Source: Pseudomonas sp. PIC25 (lineage in GTDB: Bacteria > Pseudomonadota > Gammaproteobacteria > Pseudomonadales > Pseudomonadaceae). From it: a stretch of DNA of 64,000 nucleotides. The stretch is from positions 35,829-99,828 of the forward strand of contig NZ_MUJY01000126.1 in the NCBI RefSeq assembly GCF_002286785.1. The letters are read 5' to 3'. Below, piece after piece: positions 58,428-64,000 of the stretch. Each line of letters opens with the position of its first letter. The stretch's first letter is position 1. Below the pieces are notes generated by a model. That model searched no databases. It worked only from the letters and a program-made list of their open reading frames with translations, and had not been told where the DNA came from. Both the position numbers and the translations under genes were made by a program.

Positions 58428-61400
58428 TCAGTGCGGGGCGTCGTCCACGTCGGTTTCCGGCGGCTCGGGCTGGTCCTTGGCGGCCTCCGTCTTCTTGCCG
58501 GCCGGCACCAGGTGCAATTCCTGGCCGTCGAGGTTCTTCACGAACACATCGAGCTGGCGGAAGGCGATGTTGATGCCGTGCTTCTTGAACTCCGCGTCGA
58601 TGAAGCGGTTGATCTCGTCGGTGGCCGGGTTGCGGTCGCCCAGCTCGCGTACGTGGATGCGCAGTTCGTGGTCCAGCGTGCTTTCGCCGAAGTTGAGGAA
58701 GTACACCAGCGGTGCCGGCTCCTTGAGAACGCGCGGGTTCTCGTTGGCGGCCTGGTAGAGCAGTTTGCGCACCAGTTCCAGGTCGGAGCCGTAGCCGACA
58801 CCGATGCGGATGGTCACGCGGGTGACGGTGTCGTGCAGCGACCAGTTCACCAGTTGGCCGGTGATGAAGGTCTTGTTCGGGACGATGATCTCCTTGCGGT
58901 CGAAATCGGTGATGGTGGTGGCACGGATACGAATCCGGCTGACTGTGCCGGACAGGTTGCCGATGGTCACCACGTCGCCGATCCGCACCGGCCGCTCGAA
59001 CAGGATGATCAGGCCGGAAATGAAGTTGGCGAAGATTTCCTGCAGGCCGAAGCCTAGGCCCACCGAGAGCGCCGCCACCAGCCATTGCAGCTTGTCCCAG
59101 CTCACCCCCAGGGTGGACAGGGTGGCGACGATGCCGATGCCGGCCAGGGCGTAGGAGAGCAGGGTGGTGGTGGCGTAGGCGCTGCCCTGGGCCAGGCGCA
59201 GGCGCGACAGCACCAGCACTTCCAGCAGACCCGGCAGGTTGCGCGCCAGGGCGATGGTGATACCGATGATCAACAGGGCGCCGAGCAGGTCGCGCAGGCT
59301 GATCGGCGTGCTGCTGGCGGCGTCGCCGCTGCCGCTGGTGAATTCGTAGAGAACGATGTTATCGAGGTAGGAGAATACCGAGATCAGGTCCGACCAGACC
59401 CAGTAGAGCGCGCCGAGGAACAGGCCGAACAGGGTCAGGCGGATCAGGCGCAGCGATTGCTGGTTGACCTGCTCGATGTCCAGCGCCGGGGTTTCGATCA
59501 GCTCGCCGCCGTCCGGCGCCTCCTTGGGTTGCGCCTGGCGCTTGGCCACGGCGCGCTGGTAGGCCAGGCGCCGTGCCGCCACCGACAGGCCGCGCACCAG
59601 GGTGGCCTCGACCACGATCCACAGCATCAGTACATAGAGCGTGTCGATCAGGCGATCGGTGAGTTTCAGCGAGGTGTAGTAGTAGCCGAAGCCGACCGCG
59701 ACGATCAGCGCCACCGGCAGGGCGCTGAACAGCAGGCCGATCAGCAGGCGGAAGGCCGGCGCGTTCTCGCTGGCCGGGCCGCGCAGGAGCAGGCGGGTCA
59801 GCAGCCAACTCATCAGGGCGTAGCAACTGAGCACCACGGCGATGCCGATCACGTCCTCGGCCAGCTTGCCCGGCTGGCGCTCGGCGATGGCGGCCACCGC
59901 CACCAGAGCCAGCACCACCACGCCCAGGCGGCGCATCTGGGTGTGCAGGAAGGCCACCTGCGGCCGTGCCCAGCGGAAATGCAGCTCGGCCACGCCGCCG
60001 GGCGATAGGATGCGGTAGGCGGTGTAGAACACCAGCCAGGCCTGGGCCATCTGCCACAGGGCGTCGCCCAGGGTAGCGTTCTGGCCGCGTGCATCCATCT
60101 GCAGGGCGAAGCCGCAGAGCGCGAGGAACAGCGCGCCCGGCAATGCCAGCAGGACGTTGAGCAGCAGGGCCAGCGGTGTGTGCAACTGACTGTCGCGCTT
60201 GAAGTGGCCGATGTCCTGATGCAGCTCGGCGAGCTTCTGATACAGGTAGCTGCGCTTCCACAGCAGGGCGCCGATCAACAGCAACAGCGGCAGGAACACC
60301 AGCGGTCGCTCCACCAGGCCGGCGCTCAGTTCACTGAAGACAGTGCGCCAGGGCAGGGCGTCGATCTGGCGGTCGAGCAGGCGCGGCACGTTCTTCAGCC
60401 AGGCGAGATCCAGCGGACGGTTGCTGGGAATCCAGAACATCTGCTCGTCGAGGGTGGCGCGCAATTGGCTGGCGGTGCTGAGCAGTTGCTTCTGATTCAA
60501 CTGCAGGGTGATGGATTCGTTGAGCAGGGCATTCAGCTCGCGATTGAGCCGCTCGAGGAGATCGTTGCGGGTGGTCGCCAGCTCCAGCAGGGCCTTGCGC
60601 AGTTCCGGCGTGACTTCCTCCGGCGGCTGCTTGGCCAACTGGGTCTCCACGTAGCTGGCGGGGTCGCTCAACTGCTGGCGCTGCTGGTTCAGCTCGAACT
60701 GGTACAGGCGGATGTCGGCGATCTGTTCGGCGAGACTGGCGTCCGGCTGGATCTGCGGCAGCGACTGCTTCTGTTGGTAGAGAATCTTGGCCAGCAGCAG
60801 GCTGCCTTCCAGCACATTGATCTGCTCTTCCAGGGCCTGGTCGCTCTGCGACAGGTTGTCGAGCTGCTGCTTGGTCTGCAGGTTCTGCTGGGTCAGCTCG
60901 TTGAGGCGGTTGGTGGCGCGCAGCAGGTAGTCGGACAGCTTCAGGTTGGCCGCGCTTTCGCGGGCCAGCAGGCGGTCGGAGCCGGCTTTCTTGGCATCGC
61001 GGGACAGTTCGGCGACGGTCTGCTCGGATTGCGCGCGGCGCTTCTCGTTGATCAGCGACTGGAAGTCAAGGGTCTCCTGTTCCAGCCGGCCAATGCGCTC
61101 AACCAGCAGGTCGCGCTGGGCGCTGCCGAGGTCCTGCAGCAGGCTGTTCCCCGCCAGCTCCTGGCGGCGCAGCTGGGTCTTGGCGTCGAGGGCTGCAAGC
61201 TCGGCGTTGAGCTTGTCGCGTTGCTCGGGGCTCAGCGGCTTGTTGCCGTCGCGGCCGCTCTTGAGCAGGGTGTTGATCTGCTGGGCACGGGTCTGATTGT
61301 TGCTGATCTCCGCCTGGGCGCGCTCCGGGCGGGTCTGGGAGGTGATGATCAGACTGTTGGCTTCGGTGAGCGCCTTCTGGTACTCGGCCATCTGTGCGCT

Positions 61401-61775
61401 GCGCTCGGACAGCAGTTGCTCGAGTTGCGGCACCTGGGTACTGCCATAGCGCTGGGCGACGTCCAGGCGCGGCGTGCCCTTGAGCCGTTCGAGCTGGCGC
61501 TGCGCTTCGTTGATCAGGCGCGGGGCATCGTTCAACTGGCGCTTGAGGTCGGTGAGTTTCCGGCTGTCCTCGGCGGCCTGGTCGATCAGGGCGAGGGTCT
61601 GCTCCAGGGTCTGCTGGACGGCCTTCTGATCCGCCTCCGGCAGCTTGCGGTCGGCGAGGCCGTCCAGGCTGCGCTGCACGTTTTCCCGGCTGGGGGCCTC
61701 GGCCGCATGCAGGCCGGAAGTGGTCAGGCAAAGGCCGAGCAGGGCGGCCAGCAGGAGGGAACGCAAAGAAGGCAT
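58428..61775 (-). CDS. mscK: Mechanosensitive channel of the MscK/KefA type
   Basis: A 1115-residue protein. The signal peptide ends HAAEA, and a long periplasmic coiled-coil region (about 30-480, many Gln/Leu repeats) is followed by around eleven membrane helices. The C-terminal MscS pore domain reads LSVGLGFGLQEIFANFISGLI, then FERPVRIGDVVTIG and GTVSRIRIRATTITDFD. It opens under membrane tension and may respond to K+. Length matches E. coli MscK (1120). Confidence 0.92.
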   Translation of the reverse strand: MPSLRSLLLAALLGLCLTTSGLHAAEAPSRENVQRSLDGLADRKLPEADQKAVQQTLEQTLALIDQAAEDSRKLTDLKRQLNDAPRLINEAQRQLERLKGTPRLDVAQRYGSTQVPQLEQLLSERSAQMAEYQKALTEANSLIITSQTRPERAQAEISNNQTRAQQINTLLKSGRDGNKPLSPEQRDKLNAELAALDAKTQLRRQELAGNSLLQDLGSAQRDLLVERIGRLEQETLDFQSLINEKRRAQSEQTVAELSRDAKKAGSDRLLARESAANLKLSDYLLRATNRLNELTQQNLQTKQQLDNLSQSDQALEEQINVLEGSLLLAKILYQQKQSLPQIQPDASLAEQIADIRLYQFELNQQRQQLSDPASYVETQLAKQPPEEVTPELRKALLELATTRNDLLERLNRELNALLNESITLQLNQKQLLSTASQLRATLDEQMFWIPSNRPLDLAWLKNVPRLLDRQIDALPWRTVFSELSAGLVERPLVFLPLLLLIGALLWKRSYLYQKLAELHQDIGHFKRDSQLHTPLALLLNVLLALPGALFLALCGFALQMDARGQNATLGDALWQMAQAWLVFYTAYRILSPGGVAELHFRWARPQVAFLHTQMRRLGVVVLALVAVAAIAERQPGKLAEDVIGIAVVLSCYALMSWLLTRLLLRGPASENAPAFRLLIGLLFSALPVALIVAVGFGYYYTSLKLTDRLIDTLYVLMLWIVVEATLVRGLSVAARRLAYQRAVAKRQAQPKEAPDGGELIETPALDIEQVNQQSLRLIRLTLFGLFLGALYWVWSDLISVFSYLDNIVLYEFTSGSGDAASSTPISLRDLLGALLIIGITIALARNLPGLLEVLVLSRLRLAQGSAYATTTLLSYALAGIGIVATLSTLGVSWDKLQWLVAALSVGLGFGLQEIFANFISGLIILFERPVRIGDVVTIGNLSGTVSRIRIRATTITDFDRKEIIVPNKTFITGQLVNWSLHDTVTRVTIRIGVGYGSDLELVRKLLYQAANENPRVLKEPAPLVYFLNFGESTLDHELRIHVRELGDRNPATDEINRFIDAEFKKHGINIAFRQLDVFVKNLDGQELHLVPAGKKTEAAKDQPEPPETDVDDAPH

Positions 61776-61811
61776 GGTGATGGATCGTACGCGACTGAAA
61801 ATGTGCAGAGT

Positions 61812-63557
<1,746 letters not shown>

Positions 63558-63660
63558 GGGCTGCTCCAGGCTACTGCGCGGCCGCCGGATGCGGCCGGAT
63601 GCCCGGATTCTGACGGGCGCGCGGCTGGGCTGTCAAAGCGGGGGCCACGGGCTCCTGCTT

Positions 63661-63690
63661 TGTGTAGGAGCCAGCTCTGCTGGCGAGACT
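63661..63690. repeat. REP-type element upstream of the antiporter gene
   Basis: TGTAGGAGCCAGCTCTGCTGGCGAG matches the Pseudomonas REP pattern, with stem GCCAGC/GCTGGC at 63670-63684. Confidence 0.65.
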
Positions 63691-63747
63691 AGGCAGGGGC
63701 TCGTAAGAGCGAAGTGTTGTTAGGAGGATTCCGAGCCCCACTGAAAG

Positions 63748-63832
63748 CCTTCTGGCATGCCAAGGTCCCAGGATCACTTCACTGCGCCGAGCGGCACGAA
63801 TCTCCCCTCTCCCGTTTACGGGAGAGGGGGGT
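63748..63832. repeat. Intergenic repeat, copy 2
   Basis: Related to 52018-52100 (shared GATCACTTC-CTGCGCC core). Ends in CCCCTCTCCCG/CGGGAGAGGGG (63803-63829). Confidence 0.6.
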
Positions 63833-63849
63833 GGGAAGAGGGGTTTAAT

Positions 63850-63916
63850 CCAATTCGCAGCAGAATGCAGAACCTATCCATTCGCCCGATTCAGCACCGT
63901 CGGGCGAATGAATTGG
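63850..63916. repeat. Nested inverted repeats near the window end
   Basis: Outer CCAATTC/GAATTGG (63850-63856, 63910-63916) and inner perfect 10-bp ATTCGCCCGA/TCGGGCGAAT (63880-63889, 63900-63909). The 63558-64000 gap holds these, the REP element and repeat copy 2; I see no gene in it. Confidence 0.5.
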
Positions 63917-64000
63917 CTATGTCTGCGTTAGCTGTTGCAAGGGATAGAAGCCGAGCGATTCCTTCATGCAAATCAATGGGTTGAGCTCGTTTCCATAGCG

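Overview
The window is GC-rich chromosomal DNA from a Pseudomonas close to the P. aeruginosa / P. citronellolis / P. nitroreducens group. The gene order phaC1 - DUF971 - hslUV - SPOR protein - argS - priA - rpmE - nuclease - M48 protease - maeB - ponA - pilMNOPQ - aroKB - DamX-like - gltBD - hemE, and later parA-like - Usp - ... - selO - mscK-like - nhaP2-like, is the order I remember from the PAO1 PA5056 to PA5021 region. Species was not determined. I see no rRNA, tRNA, CRISPR array or transposase gene.

Region 1 (1-9.0 kb, mostly minus strand) starts with the 5' part of the class II PHA synthase gene phaC1, cut by the window edge. Its leader can fold into a four-helix cloverleaf. Next come the hslVU protease operon with a near-consensus sigma-32 promoter, a SPOR-domain cell-division protein, argS and priA. 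Region 2 (9.1-13.0 kb, plus strand) holds rpmE, a secreted nuclease, an M48 lipoprotein protease and a short malic enzyme, ending in a strong bidirectional terminator. Region 3 (13-30.2 kb) has ponA diverging from the type IV pilus alignment and secretin operon pilMNOPQ, which runs on into aroK, aroB and a DamX-like gene. gltBD and hemE follow.

Region 4 (about 31.4-50.9 kb, minus strand) is an accessory biosynthetic block of 20 tightly overlapping genes, most joined by ATGA- or TGATG-type junctions. Its content and order match the aryl polyene (APE) type II polyketide clusters of Escherichia and Xenorhabdus: a chain-length-factor-like ketosynthase, acyltransferase, two acyl carrier proteins, a membrane protein, an AMP-ligase fused to a dehydratase, glycosyltransferase, LpxL-like acyltransferase, thioesterase, LolA-like protein, MMPL exporter, methyltransferase, DUF3261 lipoprotein, and the ketosynthase / dehydratase / ketoreductase / ketosynthase set. 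Three additions set it apart: an aromatic amino-acid ammonia-lyase, a flavin halogenase-like enzyme with a WxWxIP motif, and a CPA2-antiporter-like membrane protein. The likely product is a membrane-anchored aryl polyene pigment whose aryl starter may come from an amino acid by deamination and may be halogenated or otherwise tailored. That is inference. A small secreted protein and a cytochrome c sit at the end of the run.

Region 5 (51-64 kb) holds an orphan ParA-type ATPase, a tandem universal stress protein, a PaaI/YiiD-type thioesterase, thioredoxin 2, an SLC13/RCK transporter, a YgeA-like racemase, the SelO pseudokinase, an MscK-like channel and a K+/H+ antiporter. Two intergenic spaces (51.87-52.16 and 63.6-64.0 kb) carry REP elements followed by a related 80-base repeat.
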